NCBI GenBank assembly: GCA_902702965.1
Contig: CACRXP010000094.1
Coordinates: forward strand, 161,107-225,106
Length of the DNA stretch: 64,000 bases
Source: Spirometra erinaceieuropaei
Taxonomy: Eukaryota; Platyhelminthes; Cestoda; Diphyllobothriidea; Diphyllobothriidae
Direction of reading: 5' to 3'
The notes beneath the pieces are model-generated. The model had not been told where the DNA came from. It ran no database searches and worked only from the letters and a program-made list of their open reading frames with translations. The translations under genes and the position numbers were made by a program. Below, one piece after another: positions 22,830 through 33,323 of this stretch. How positions within the stretch are numbered: position 1 is the stretch's first letter; each line of letters starts with the position of its first letter.

Positions 22830-25007
22830 CTAGCGCAAATTTAGTTTTCGTTAATTTTCCATAAAGATTGCGTCTGGATTGTCACGAAGTCACTCCGTGG
22901 ATAATGTGCTTACTGTATGCTAGTCATTGCTGCTCCACAGAACCCTCTATCTAGTGTACATCCACTTCTACTTTAAATGCCGACACTTGACAGTCGTTAG
23001 TTACGTCATCTGCGCCACTGGGTCGCTGGAGGTTAATTAAATTCACAGGTTGTTCACATGTGTTCGAACTTGCGTGTACAGGGACGGTGGCCGCTTTTAG
23101 GCGTCCTCAGGTGCGTCTACTGATCCCCTGACCTACTTAACAAGCCCAATCACCCTGTCTCAAAATGGCTCCATATGATAGCGATTCAGTAGTCACCCGC
23201 TATGCCTCAATTTGTTGTCGTAATAATCGCTTTGTAGATTTGTATTGCTGATCTTATTACCAGGAGGAGGTGAGAACTTCACGGAAGCCCAAGCGGATCC
23301 ATTGGGGTAGCATTTCTGAACTGAATTCCCATGGCTATTAACTTTACATAGGCTAGTTTTTTCCATGCGTACGCGCCTTAAGTACCAACCGCTGTTCGTG
23401 AGCAGAAACTTGATTATCTTCCTGTTTGATTTGAGGACTGCTCAGCCACCATTCGCCGAAAGATCTCGAGGGTCTATGAGGTGCTCTCACAAGTGTGTAA
23501 GATGAAACTGTGCGCCGAAATATTCGTATGTTGGCACGACATTGGCCAAATGGCGTTTCAGCATGCCCGCAGATAATATTACATTTCTCGGTGAATAACT
23601 GGTTGTTGTAGGTTTACTGTGATTGAGTGAAAGATCATAATATACAAAAAGTGATTTAGAGTGTGCTTTCTCTAGAAAAATAGGGCCTTGAAACTGTGGT
23701 CCGCAGTTATGCGCTCCTGTAACGCGCCACGATAGCCAGCTCAGGACACAACACGCGTTATTGGTCTGTCCATTCATATCAAATGCCATGCATGCTGTTA
23801 TAGCGGGACGCCACAACACGTCGCGCCGATCACTTGCACCCTCCCCGTCTCCTGGTATCAATGACTTTATCTTGATACCAGGCCTAGGTGGATGAGGAAG
23901 GAGCGCGTGCGATAGATTCAGCGCAAGCCTACCAGAACTACTTCACACACACAAGTCACTATTTCTGCGCCTGCAATGCTATGGGCCACACCTTGGCCAT
24001 TAACGGTAAAAACGGTCGAACTATAAACCTGCAAATGTCCTCTCAAAGGGACAAGCAGTTATCTGTGACCCGTTATCCGTACTGCTGGTATCAAATGAGT
24101 TTAAAATGTCTCCCTGTGCTACGGATGCAGCTGAAAATAAGCAAACAACTTTCTACGAAGATGCGCTGTAAGAACGGTGATAAGAAGGTTTTCGAATTTC
24201 GTGTCTGATGAAATGAAAACGGAAGCAGTCACAGACAGCAAACGACCTTCAATTCCTACGGGGTAACTCCTTGAGGAACTGGGGGAGACTAGTCCGTGAT
24301 GGACACGTTCAGATTTATCAGAACCGGGCGTTTCGAAATATTCCGTGCGGACTCATTTACATGCGATGGGGTATGAAAAATAAAACTTTCTTAATCGGTG
24401 CCTCTCGATTCGGTTGTGCATCATATGATGTCACGTTTGAGCGTGTGCTCCTCGTGCTATTGTGAAACAAAAACGTTTCTTTTTGGCATAGAAGGACGCC
24501 TGCGACAGAGTGCAGATTTCCTTTAATAAGACCTAAACCGTGACTTTGTAAAATTTAACTGTCTCGATCAATACCATAGCCTGTGTAGTGGCCTGCTAGT
24601 GAGGTGTCCACGGCAGCTTTTTACCCTGTGTGTCGTTTCGAGGGAGAATAAGTGTGGCATTACAGTGAGGATAACAACACAAAACCGCATCAGCAGAGTA
24701 AAAACAAGATCCTTGTGTTAAACGCGCTAGCACCATGTCCTGTCGAGGACCTCAGAATGTGAAAAAACAGTTTTCACAGCATTCTATTCATTATTGTTTG
24801 CGAGCTAGACCCCGCTGCAATTTAATGTTTTATGTGACGGTTGCTGCTTGCCGCACTAAATGTGGCATTTGATGCCACACGGATCTCATCGCCAACCAAG
24901 AAAGTAGATGTTCCTGGCATAGGCTTTTCCTTCGCGAAGATCCCCTCCCCTCCGCATGTACTCCCCATAATATGTGACCTCGTCGAGCACGGTTTGTTGT
25001 ACAGACA
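22830..25007. other. Unassigned stretch
   Basis: No gene was recognised. A block at about 24,690-24,732 (cagcagagtaaaaacaagatcc) has a diverged partner at 27,341-27,376. It marks the edge of the duplicated segment described at 25,008. Frames at 23,487-23,861 (-) and 23,888-24,208 (+) have no recognisable domains. Confidence 0.35.
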
Positions 25008-25206
25008 TCGCTACGAGAGTAAGATTTGCGCGCTTTATCGCATACGTATTCTCCATCGGTTTTAGCCGACCTTGCTTTCACCCCGTGACTGCACTCGCAC
25101 CTGGTGGCTCTGACTACCGAGCAGGAAAATTAGATCTAGATCTTGACACTGACCTCGGCCTGACATTTTGACAAGTGTTGCTGCATTGTCACGTGCACCA
25201 CGCGTA
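25008..25206. repeat. Direct duplicate of 27,373-27,571
   Basis: About 200 bp (cgctacgagagtaag through cattgtcacgtgcacc) recurs at 27,373-27,571 with scattered mismatches. In both places it runs straight into the left end of an inverted-repeat element. The two loci therefore share flanking sequence as well as the element, which indicates a segmental duplication or a larger composite element. Confidence 0.75.
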
Positions 25207-25935
25207 CAGTAGTTAGGCTTACTTATGAAATCTCTAAAGAACTTCCAAAATGCGTTTCCGTTTCAAAAAGATTAATCGAGTAGGGTTGTAAAAGCAATCA
25301 TTCTGCAGCATAATTTTATAACAATTCAGTTACCCCAGGACGCCCGTTTTCGAGCAAACCTCTCCTCTGATGCATCCAAAGATGATACTCCGTAAGAAAT
25401 AGCTAGTTAAGTAGCAGTTGTTTTTTTTCGTTGATTTTCGGTGCCTCAAATATTCAATTGTATTTCATAAAAAGCCTTTTTTTCAATTTTTCTTTCAAAG
25501 GAAGGGAATAATTTGGTTTTAAAAAAAGTTTGCACTTCTGAGATTTCTTAATATCGTGAAATGGCCCTTCATAAAACTCCATGTCTCCGCATTGCCCGAT
25601 GTGGTTTGTTAAGGTTACAATTTTGTTCAAATCCACTACTTAATTCCGTGAAACCCATATGATCCCCCTCTTATGACCAGAGAGAAATGTATGGTTTTAC
25701 GTACGCGGAACTTATACGGTTTGATGTTTAAGAACACTGAGTTCAAGTGTTACGGCAGGCGGGGTTTAACATTATTCGTGAAATAAAAAAGAAATTTATA
25801 AAACCAAATTATACCCTTCCTTCGAGAATCAACTTGAAAGAAGACGTAATTTTCTACGGAATCAGCTAAAGAATGAATGTTTTTTATGCATGATTCCGAT
25901 GAAATCTTATTAAATCCTTTAGGGCATCGAAAATC
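25205..25935. mobile_element. Inverted-repeat element, copy 4 (right arm cut)
   Basis: Starts TA-CAGTAG at 25,205 and keeps the left arm, centre and part of the right arm. It ends at gggcatcgaaaatc (25,922-25,935), exactly where Merlin-like sequence begins. The rest of the right arm is absent. Confidence 0.75.
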
Positions 25936-26215
25936 GGTAACAATAGGGAGATGGCACCCAACAAATCCGTCACCTAGAAATAATACCTTTTACAGTAGAC
26001 TTAAACGCCTTCAGGCTATATCAGTGGTTGCAGGCCTGCTTTCACGCACTACTTGGACTTTCCGCGACGGCCTAACATGGGCTGGCCGAAAGAACATCGC
26101 TGGAGGTTACATGGAAGATGGTCGCTGTTACCCAACCTTCCCCATCGTTACACCTGTACACCTGAACATACGGCATACATTCGCATTATGGTAGTTTATT
26201 ACAAAAAAAATCAGT
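25936..26215. mobile_element. Merlin element end fragment
   Basis: The sequence begins with the terminal motif ggtaacaatagggagatggcaccc. It matches 30,961-31,215 over its length, apart from a replaced segment near 25,973-26,005. Only the 3' noncoding end relative to the transposase remains, and no transposase codons are present. It abuts the cut right arm of the inverted-repeat element and is followed by PLE-derived sequence. Confidence 0.65.
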
Positions 26216-26760
26216 AAAGAGAGTGGCGAGTGAACGTTCCTTTCGGTAAATTCTCATCAGGCCAAAACAGTTACATAGGGCGGGGTACAGTGAGTGAAAC
26301 AAAAATCGATAAAAGTTAGGTTTTTAAATTACAGGCTCGGCAAGAGCGGAAGGGCGCCGAATGTTGTATGTGGTTAGTCAACCTTTGACCACGGTAAGCG
26401 CGGAGCCTGAACAAGGTTCCTTTGGGCGCATGGGGTCGGTTTTCGTAACCTCATGGCGGCCGCTTCTGCTGTTGCTAACAGGCGCTGGCCCAGTAGCTTA
26501 GGGTAGCTCGAGAGGACCTTGTAAATCACACGAAATGCTTCGGTGGAGTCCACACGATGCCATGAGTCCACTGCATGCGCAAGGATGGCGCTGTCTATTC
26601 TCCTAGTTTCACCTTTTGCCGGCTATCGTGTGTACCCCACCGAAGCATTTCGTGTGATTTACAAGGTCCCCTCGAGCTACCCTAAGCTACTGGGCCAGCG
26701 TCAGGTGGCGGTAAACATTTTGCAGCATTACGAATGCTGGATGGCAGATGGTAGGGGAGA
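26216..26760. mobile_element. PLE-9: two 3' ends joined head to head
   Basis: The minus-strand piece (26,216-26,571) carries a PLE 3' untranslated region and the last part of a GIY-YIG endonuclease, with TEAFRVIYKV, YPKLLGQRLLATAEAAA and a close before the stop. A plus-strand piece (26,624-26,704) repeats TEAFRVIYKVPSSYPKLLGQ. The arms 26,481-26,559 and 26,624-26,704 form a 79-bp inverted repeat with a 64-bp spacer. The lineage matches the fragments at 49,741 and 53,904. A worn hammerhead-like block (tcatcag at 26,254-26,260) lies in the untranslated part. Confidence 0.75.
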
Positions 26761-27372
26761 GTTAACGTGCGGTTAATTCGTGTTACCCATTCGCGTGCCA
26801 TATTTTACTCCGGCCTTCTATCTTGCTGGCGGTTAGGTGTTCATAGGTCGGTGTCTTTTACCATTACTTAATTTTGACGCATGCCATAAAATTGTTTTGA
26901 TGGTTTAGGTTATTCAAGTCAGAATAGGTCTAGATGTTTGTTTGTTTGTCATTTGACTGCTTTATATAACCTGTATTTCAGAATCACACGTCGTTACCTA
27001 TGCTTTCCACAGCAGTATGGTTGACGCATCAACGTCAAATTGTGCGCGAATTAGTTTATAGTGATTATAGATCTACGTTGCTTTTACAGCACTTTCTCAT
27101 TCATAATCCCCCCGAATTTCGATCAGGTGACTGGATACAGGACAGGTTACAGCCGACTGACGCGATATGGGCCCGCGCCTAGGCGTGCCACGCCACATTG
27201 TGTTGCATTTGTTATGGGTGAACGGCCAAATAACCCATGTCGCTGTTCGACCTGGCCCCCCTGTTGGTTCGGCTCATCTACAACGTGGCATTTTGTAGGG
27301 GAACAGGCAACTGGGCACACTGATTAAACACTAACAGTTTCAGCAGAGCTAAAACAGGATTTTTGCGCTAAA
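26761..27372. other. Unassigned stretch
   Basis: No gene was recognised. Two overlapping frames at 27,000-27,327 have no motif. Confidence 0.35.
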
Positions 27373-27867
27373 CGCGCTACGTAAGTACGATTTGCGTGCA
27401 GTATCGCATATTTATTCTCCACCGGATTTAGCCGACCTTGTTTTCACCCCGTGACTGCAATCGCACCTGGTGGCTCTGACTACCGAGTAGGAAAATTAGA
27501 TCTAGATCTTGACGCTGACCTCGGCCTGACATTTTGACAAGTGTTGCTGCATTGTCACGTGCATCACACGTACAGTAGGTGGGCTAACTTCAGAAATCTC
27601 TAGAGAAATTTCAAAATGCGTTTCCGTTTCAAAAAGATTAATAGAGTAGGGTTGTAAAACAATTATTGCGCAGCACATTTCTATAATAATTCCATTACCC
27701 CAGGACGCCGGCTTTCGAAAAAGCCTCTTTTCTGATGCATCGAGAAACCATTCTCCGTAAAGAAAATGGCTACTTAAGTGGGAAGCACATTTTTAATTGA
27801 TTTTCGGTGCCCTTAAAGATTCAATTATGAAAAATAGAAGAGGTTCTTCGGAAAAGTCGAGTTGTAC

Positions 27868-27910
27868 TCGTGAATTTTCGAGCTGCTGACACAAACCCGT
27901 CGTCAAAGGA
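27868..27910 (-). ncRNA. Hammerhead motif in 3' pLTR of PLE-3 (worn)
   Basis: On the minus strand: TTGACGA (expected CTGACGA), extra C, helix II GGGTTTGTG..AGCAGCTC, GAA, AATT, cleavage base C, ACGA. One helix I half has also drifted. It is recognised by alignment with 13,236-13,278. Confidence 0.45.
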
Positions 27911-28059
27911 AATAAAAACGAGGGATAAAGTTATGTTGTCACAGTAGAGCAGTTGGTGTGATAAGACATAGGAGACCACTGACGTGTGAGGGTGGTGGGC
28001 TCCCGAGGTCATGGTAGGTCACTGAGTGAGGGGCGGGGATTGAAGAGGAGGCGTAAAAA

Positions 28060-30488
28060 TTACGGCACACTGGGCTGGAGGGGGAGGGCGGGTGGTGAAT
28101 CAGTTGGAATGCGGGCGGCTGTATTCGCAGTCGTTGATGCGTGATTAGGGCAGGGGGGAGTCATTCGTGAACGTAGACCCTCGTAATGGACATCTAAGTC
28201 AACTTGGCGGTTGATACTACCCGCATCGGAGTACCAGGCCTCGAGAAATTCCCTCGCGCGCTTTGTGTTAGCCATGGCGACGACCTCATGCCATCCCAAT
28301 TGGATCAGTGGTCGTACTCGAGTGCATGGGCAAATTCGAGGGACAGGGGGTCTCGCCGACGGATAGCTAATTTGTGTTCGTTGATACGGGTGCCTAGGCA
28401 TCGACCTGTTTGGCCAACATACACGCAAGAGCCATTAGCACACGGGATGCGATAAATTACATTCGTTTGTTGCTCTTTCGGGATGGGATCTTTCATTTGA
28501 GACAGTGTTGCGAGTAGTGAAGATGCCGGTTTGTGGGCAACGTGAATTCCCAAGGGGCTGAACTGCCGGGGGATTATTTCGGAAGTTCCACTTATATATG
28601 GCAAGGAGTAGAATTTCCGCTTCGCAATCTCTCCGTTGGGAGTGGGGTCTTGCGACTGTGTCTGGTGCCTGAGACAGTTCTTTACAAAACTGATCTGATA
28701 TCCGTTAGAGCGGAATAACCGATACAGGTGAGCAAGCTCTTCGTTCAGGAGATCGTTGCTGTTACAATAACGGTAGGCCCGGTGGAACAGAGTTCGGACG
28801 CAGCTTCTTTTGTGAGCTGCGGGGTGGTTGCTTCCATATTTGAGGATAATCTCAGAATTAGAGTCTTTCCTATGGACGCTTGTCGCCAGGGTACCATCGC
28901 TTAACTTCTGTATTCTCACGTCCAGAAACGGCAAGCTGTCTCCAGTTGCCTCTTCGCGCGTAAACTGTGTTGCTGGGAAGACGTCATTCAGTCTCTGGTG
29001 AAGACGTTCGACTTCGCACTTCTTTATTATGACAAAGGTGTCATCAACGTAATGAAGCCATAGCTTAGGCTTGATAGTTAGGAAAACTATCTCTTCTAGT
29101 CGCTGCAAAACTAGTTCGGCGAGCAGTCCTGATACGGGTGAGCCCATCGGCGTTCCCTTTACCTTTTGTTAGTACTTATTATCGAATTGACAATAGTTCC
29201 TAAGGCAAAGATTTCGCAGTTCGATAACATGCGCCGTTGGGATCTCAATAGGATTATTCTGTAGGCGTTGGGTTACGCATTCAATCTCCAAATCGTGTTG
29301 TTTGGAAGAAAACAAGGCAACGACGTCAAAGGACAGGAAGCATTCATCGGCACTTACTGTGAGGCCTTGTACCCTGCGGAGGAACGCTTGAGAGTTGTTA
29401 ATGCTATAATCCGATCCATGAGTGAGCCGCTTCAGACGACTGTATAACCACTTAGCTATATTGTAAGTGGGTGATCCGATAAGTGGCACTATAATCCTCA
29501 GGGGGACATCCGCTTTGTGCACTTTTGGGAGGCCGTACGCGTGTGCGATGTGGGGGTCACTGAGGGTCATCAACTTGGAGTCATCTGGACTGATAACTTT
29601 CAACCGAACGAACTCATTAACCTTCTTTTTGACGGCTGCGGTTTGCTTTTTAATCGGATTTTCAGCAAGAGGGGTATAGGCCTCCGTGTCACTAAAGATT
29701 TCATTCGCCTTGTCAACGTATTCAATTGTGTCCATGATGACAGTAGCGCCACCCTTGTCTGCGGGAACAATGACAATACTGTGATCCGACTTCAATGATC
29801 GTAATGCCTGCGCTTCTTCGGCCGGTAGATTTTGTCGGTATCTTTTTCGCCGGAGAATACCGGTGGCGCAGCTTCGCATGTTCGCGCGCATGTCTTCCGG
29901 AATGTTGGAGGCCAGTAGAATGGACTCAAGCCCAGCTAGGAAGTCGGCAGGTGTGGTATCCGCATGATTAAATCCTATTATCTTTGATAGGAGGGTGATT
30001 TCCGCAGGTGATAGACTCCTCTTCGATAGGTTGACAACTCTCGTGGTCAAACTTCCTTGGTTCGTAGGACGGAAAATTGATTGTATTTTCTCCTGGAGAT
30101 CAAGTCTCTTCTTCAATCTGGCATCCTAGGTGGTGGCGTTTATTCTTTGCTGCACATCCTGGATTACGTGCTTTGGTAGCACTACAGCGCATTGATTTTT
30201 TAGGTCAGTAATTTTTGCGTCGAATTTGTGGAGACAATTGTGAACGTCCGATATTACAGCGCTCAAAACACGCCATCCGTATTTGCGAGCAAGAAATCTC
30301 CCGGTCTCATTCGGCAATGTCGGTTTGAAACAAAGAAACTTCGGTAACACACCGTGATCGCTACAGCGGGGGAGAAAAGTCAGTTGTTCGCAAGTCATCA
30401 CATGTCTTTGTGTGAATTTCTCCCAAAAACTGGTAATAATAAGCGTTTGACTGCCGAATATGCGTCGTAGATCAGAGGGGATATGCAT
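28060..30488 (-). pseudogene. PLE-3 reverse transcriptase / GIY-YIG endonuclease
   Basis: The N-terminal region (30,488-30,129) precedes a single TAG at 30,126-30,128. The same frame then runs to a TAA at 29,169-29,171, and on to 28,305. Landmarks are PADKGGATVIM near 29,760, the PLRIIVP block near 29,490, KGTPMGSPVSG spanning 29,150, YVDD at 29,040-29,051, the linker, and VIYRIPCANGSCVYVGQTGR near 28,465. Near 28,300 a TGA and a frameshift occur, after which REFLEAWYSDAGSINR finishes the protein. With three stops and one shift in about 800 codons it is a recent casualty. All catalytic motifs of both enzymes are intact. Confidence 0.88.
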
Positions 30489-30543
30489 TCCGAGTTGATA
30501 TAATGAAAAACAGAAGAGGTTTTTCGGAAAAGTCGAGTTGTAC

Positions 30544-30586
30544 TTGTGTATTTTTGAGCTGGTAACACCAACCCGTCGTCAGACGA
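30544..30586 (-). ncRNA. Hammerhead motif in 5' pLTR of PLE-3 (worn)
   Basis: On the minus strand: TCGT, CTGACGA, extra C, a strong helix II GGGTTGGT / ACCAGCTC, then AAA where GAA is expected. Helix III is damaged. It is the partner of the motif in the 3' pLTR. Confidence 0.45.
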
Positions 30587-30960
30587 AATGAAAACGAGGG
30601 AGAAAGATATTTTGTCACGGTAGACCAGTTGGTGTGATAAGACAGAGCAGACCACTGACGTGTGAGGGGTGTGGGCTCCCGAGGTCATGGTAGGTCACTG
30701 AGTGAGGGGCAGGGAATGAAGAGGAGGCGGAACAATTACGATTTAATTACAATTCAATTATATTTCATGGAAGACATGCATAAAAATACTCATTCTTTTG
30801 ATATTTTGGTAGAGAATTACGCCTTCTTTCCATTTTATACTCAAAGGAATGGTATATTTCGATTTTAAAAAATTTTCTGATTGTAAGATTTTTTTAATAT
30901 CGTGAACTGGCCCCTCATAAAACGTCGTGTCCTTCCATTTACCAAAGTGATTTGTAAAGG

Positions 30961-31723
30961 GGTAACAATTGGGATATGGCACCCAACAAATCCGTCACAA
31001 ATCCGCCTTCGGGCTATATCTGTGGTTGCATGCCTGCTTTCACGCTCTACTTGGACTTTCCGCGACGGCTTAATATGGGCTGGCCGAACGAACATCGCAG
31101 GAGGTTACATGGAAGATGGTCGCTGTTACCCAACCTTCCCCATCGTTACACACGTACATCTGAATATACGGCATACATGCGCATTATGGCAGTTTATTAC
31201 AAAACAAAATCACATTTAATTAGGATAAGTCTGCAGAACATGGGACAGGAACAGTTCCTAGGCATCTTTCAAAGACACGGCATCGAGGCCAAACCAAAGA
31301 CGGTACTGTACTTCGCCTATGTGAGCCCACACAGCTCGACCACATACAGGGTCTCCCTTGTAGAGTTTCCTTTTCAGTCTACTCCACTATGTCTTAATAG
31401 CATTGGTGTGCAGTCCGGTCGTAGGGTCTTTGAAGTTCTTTGAGTGGTTAACAGAGAAATGTAGATAACCTTCTAAGGAAACGCGATTATACGCCTTCCA
31501 CTCGTTCGTTACCACTATACTGCCTTTGGCGACCCATTTTGTGATAACGGAACGGAGAGCGGGCCAACTTCGATTGTTCACCTGTTTAAATAAGGCTTCC
31601 CGTCGGCTAGTATCGTACATCCCGACCAGCCACCACACATAAAACCCCAATTACCACCTATCCCGTCAGATAGGCTTCTTTGGTTAGACGGACGTTTTTG
31701 GGTGCCATCTCCCGATTGTTTCC
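30961..31723 (-). mobile_element. Merlin DNA transposon, internally deleted
   Basis: Terminal inverted repeats of about 35 bp: ggtaacaattgggatatggc.. at 30,961 and the complement of ggaaacaatcgggagatggc.. ending at 31,723, both continuing into cacccaa and ccgtc. The internal frame on the minus strand encodes only the C-terminal half of the transposase. No 8-9 bp target duplication is evident: the flanks tgtaaagg and gaaaacat differ. It may lie at a rearranged junction between two copies of the inverted-repeat element. Confidence 0.8.
31216..31650 (-). pseudogene. Merlin (ISXO2-like) transposase, C-terminal part
   Basis: The remnant matches the DDE domain of Merlin/ISXO2-like transposases. 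It has LVGMYDTSRREALFKQVNN near the start, then the block with SIVVTNEWKAY, NHSKNFKDPTTG, HTNAIK, and after an in-frame TAG the block WSRLKRKLYKGD and HIGEVQYRLWFG. In this family the second catalytic Asp sits in TDEW and the catalytic Glu in NAIEG. Here they read TNEW and NAIKT, so two of three catalytic residues are lost. The N-terminal part with the first Asp is deleted. A second stop lies before FLSHVLQTYPN, which ends at 31,216-31,218. Confidence 0.85.
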
Positions 31724-32445
31724 GAAAACATTAACAAAATATGCTTTCTTTCAGTCGTCGGATAGAAAATCACGTTTTCTTTATGTTTTATAGTCGAAGA
31801 AGTTGTACATTTAGGTTTTGAAAAATATTTCTGATTCCCAAATAATTTGGAACCTGATCGTTCGTTACATTAGCGCTTAGTGGTTTCAGTATACAAGGTG
31901 TATGCGGTTCGCGTAAAGAAAATCACATATTTTTCTCTCTCTTTAAAAAGATGTGAAACAGAGTCCGTAAAATGTCGCAATGGATGTGGTCTATGTTATG
32001 TATTTAATGAGGAACTGTGGTAGACGGCCAGGTGCGATGCTAGGTGAATGGGTCATTGCGTGGTCTTAAAAAATCCGATAATTCGTAACCTTTTAAAAAA
32101 ATTGTTATACTCCTTCTTAGAGTTTAAAATATGAAGAAGCCCTGAGCCTTTTTCAAGCGAATGAAAGAAAGCATATTTTTGGTTTCCATAAAATATATAT
32201 GGATTTGAAAGTCCATCGAAACCTAACGGGCAAAATTCATGCTAAATAAGTAGTCATTTTTTACCTAATACGGATTCAACTGGAGATCGAAAAACAGTCT
32301 ATTCAAATGTTGAAATCCTGCCGAGTCCAAAATATTATATGATTATGCCGGACGATAGTCAGTATTATAACCGCGCCTAAGTAATCCTTCTTAACCGAAA
32401 ACGCATCTGAGAATTCCAGCCGACATTTCAAGAGATCGACCACTC
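31724..32445. mobile_element. Inverted-repeat element, copy 6 (left end missing)
   Basis: The copy starts inside the left arm (aaaacattaacaaaatatg, equivalent to the acatgcataaaaatattc block of other copies) and continues through the centre to a worn right arm (for example gctaaataagtagtcatttttt near 32,242). Its left part is replaced by the Merlin element. Confidence 0.65.
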
Positions 32446-32469
32446 GTTGTTAAATTAAGTCCGCTTCTT

Positions 32470-32720
32470 GAAGAAGGAGACACAATAGCTGGGACAGGAA
32501 CTTTATTAGCCTAACGTTTCGGATTCCTGCCCGAATCCATCATCAGAGACAACAGCAATTACGGGTGCTTCACACACAAGGGGCTGCAGTACGTATAGGA
32601 TGCAGTCGCCATACCACCGCATACCAATGAGCATTCACGCCTGCCCCTTCATCAGGGATCGTTGAACACCAAGTGCAACGATGCAGTTTACTCGCCAAAA
32701 CTACTGCAATGTCTGGAATC
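32470..32720 (-). mobile_element. Solo PLE terminal repeat (A type)
   Basis: A single arm matching 41,478-41,700 and 5,612-5,815: aggaactttattagcctaacg, the hammerhead, the tacgtataggatgcagtcgcc block and ccccttcatcagggatcg. No partner arm and no coding sequence are attached. Confidence 0.7.
32509..32550 (-). ncRNA. Hammerhead ribozyme motif (A type)
   Basis: On the minus strand: GTCT / AGGC helix I, CTGATGA, extra T, helix II GGATTC / GAATCC with loop GGGCAG, GAA, ACGT, cleavage base T. All core bases are intact. Confidence 0.78.
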
Positions 32721-32757
32721 CATCAAATCTGATACAGTAAGTTGACTTCAGGACCTC

Positions 32758-32836
32758 GAAGCTCAGGTGGTTAGAGCGGTGGCTGCACTAAAGCCTCTAC
32801 CTTACCGTCGTGGGTTAAAATCCTACCGAGGCGCTG
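32758..32836 (+). repeat. tRNA-like SINE head or tRNA pseudogene
   Basis: The D arm GCTC..GAGC is perfect and a T arm GTGGG / CCTAC can be drawn. The ends cctcg / cgagg pair, and the variable region is long, as in serine tRNAs. The anticodon loop lacks the invariant T33 and the acceptor stem has only five pairs. It is therefore a decayed tRNA or a SINE head rather than a working tRNA gene. A related sequence lies at 42,652-42,730. Confidence 0.5.
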
Positions 32837-33323
32837 AGTTTTCCGCAGTTGGGTCAGTATGAATTATTCACAATCTGCCTAAACATTTCTCCGTTATGTT
32901 GACTTAAGCGACGAAGACAAATCTTTCCTTTCCTTCGTCTGGTCAATAAAACATTACGAAAATCTGAAAAAAATTATTGTGAATAGCAGAACAACGGTAT
33001 GTGCATTACCAATTACGCGACTGTGTCTTCTTTTGGGCCATTGACCTGTTCTAGAGGGCATGAACATTCTGTGGATTTCCGAAATCTCCAGTGAGCGTAT
33101 TTTTTCACTCACTGAAAAATGCAGTCATTTTCAAACCATCTAACTGAAACATGTCATGCTACTAACGCTCAGAAACTCTAAATTTTGCTCCAAAATGTGC
33201 CTTATTTGTTTGCTGAGTTGAAAAGATAAGCCTTCAGCGGAACTTTAGAAGTAAGATCCACTTAGACTTCCAATTAACCGATAACACCTCTTCACATCGG
33301 CTGTACCTTTTTTCTGCTTTTAG

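Larger units (their letters stand above)
27829..30751 (-). mobile_element. Penelope-like element PLE-3, nearly full length
   Basis: The element reads right to left: 5' pLTR (about 30,738 to 30,503), coding region (30,488 to 28,060), 3' pLTR (about 28,062 to 27,829). The two pLTRs are direct repeats of about 235 bp with clear similarity (for example gggctcccgaggtcatggta in both). A 10-bp target duplication, ATTCAATTAT, flanks it at 27,819-27,828 and 30,752-30,761. Both pLTRs contain worn B-type hammerhead motifs. This is the best-preserved mobile element in the window. Confidence 0.88.
27571..30958. mobile_element. Inverted-repeat element, copy 5, split by a PLE
   Basis: The left part (27,571-27,828, starting TA-CAGTAGGTGGGC) continues at 30,752-30,958. 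The 2.9 kb between is the PLE inserted at attcaattat. Joining the two parts restores the order seen in the uninterrupted copies at 6,271 and 21,862. The copy then ends at a Merlin terminus at 30,961. Confidence 0.8.

Noticed and set aside
30902..31443. Plus-strand frames of about 105 and 155 codons over the Merlin element
   Set aside because: They are antisense to the recognisable transposase and partly repeated at 25,936 only because the element end is repeated.
32758..32836. A functional serine-type tRNA gene
   Set aside because: The anticodon loop lacks T33 and the acceptor stem is incomplete; a SINE head or pseudogene is more likely.
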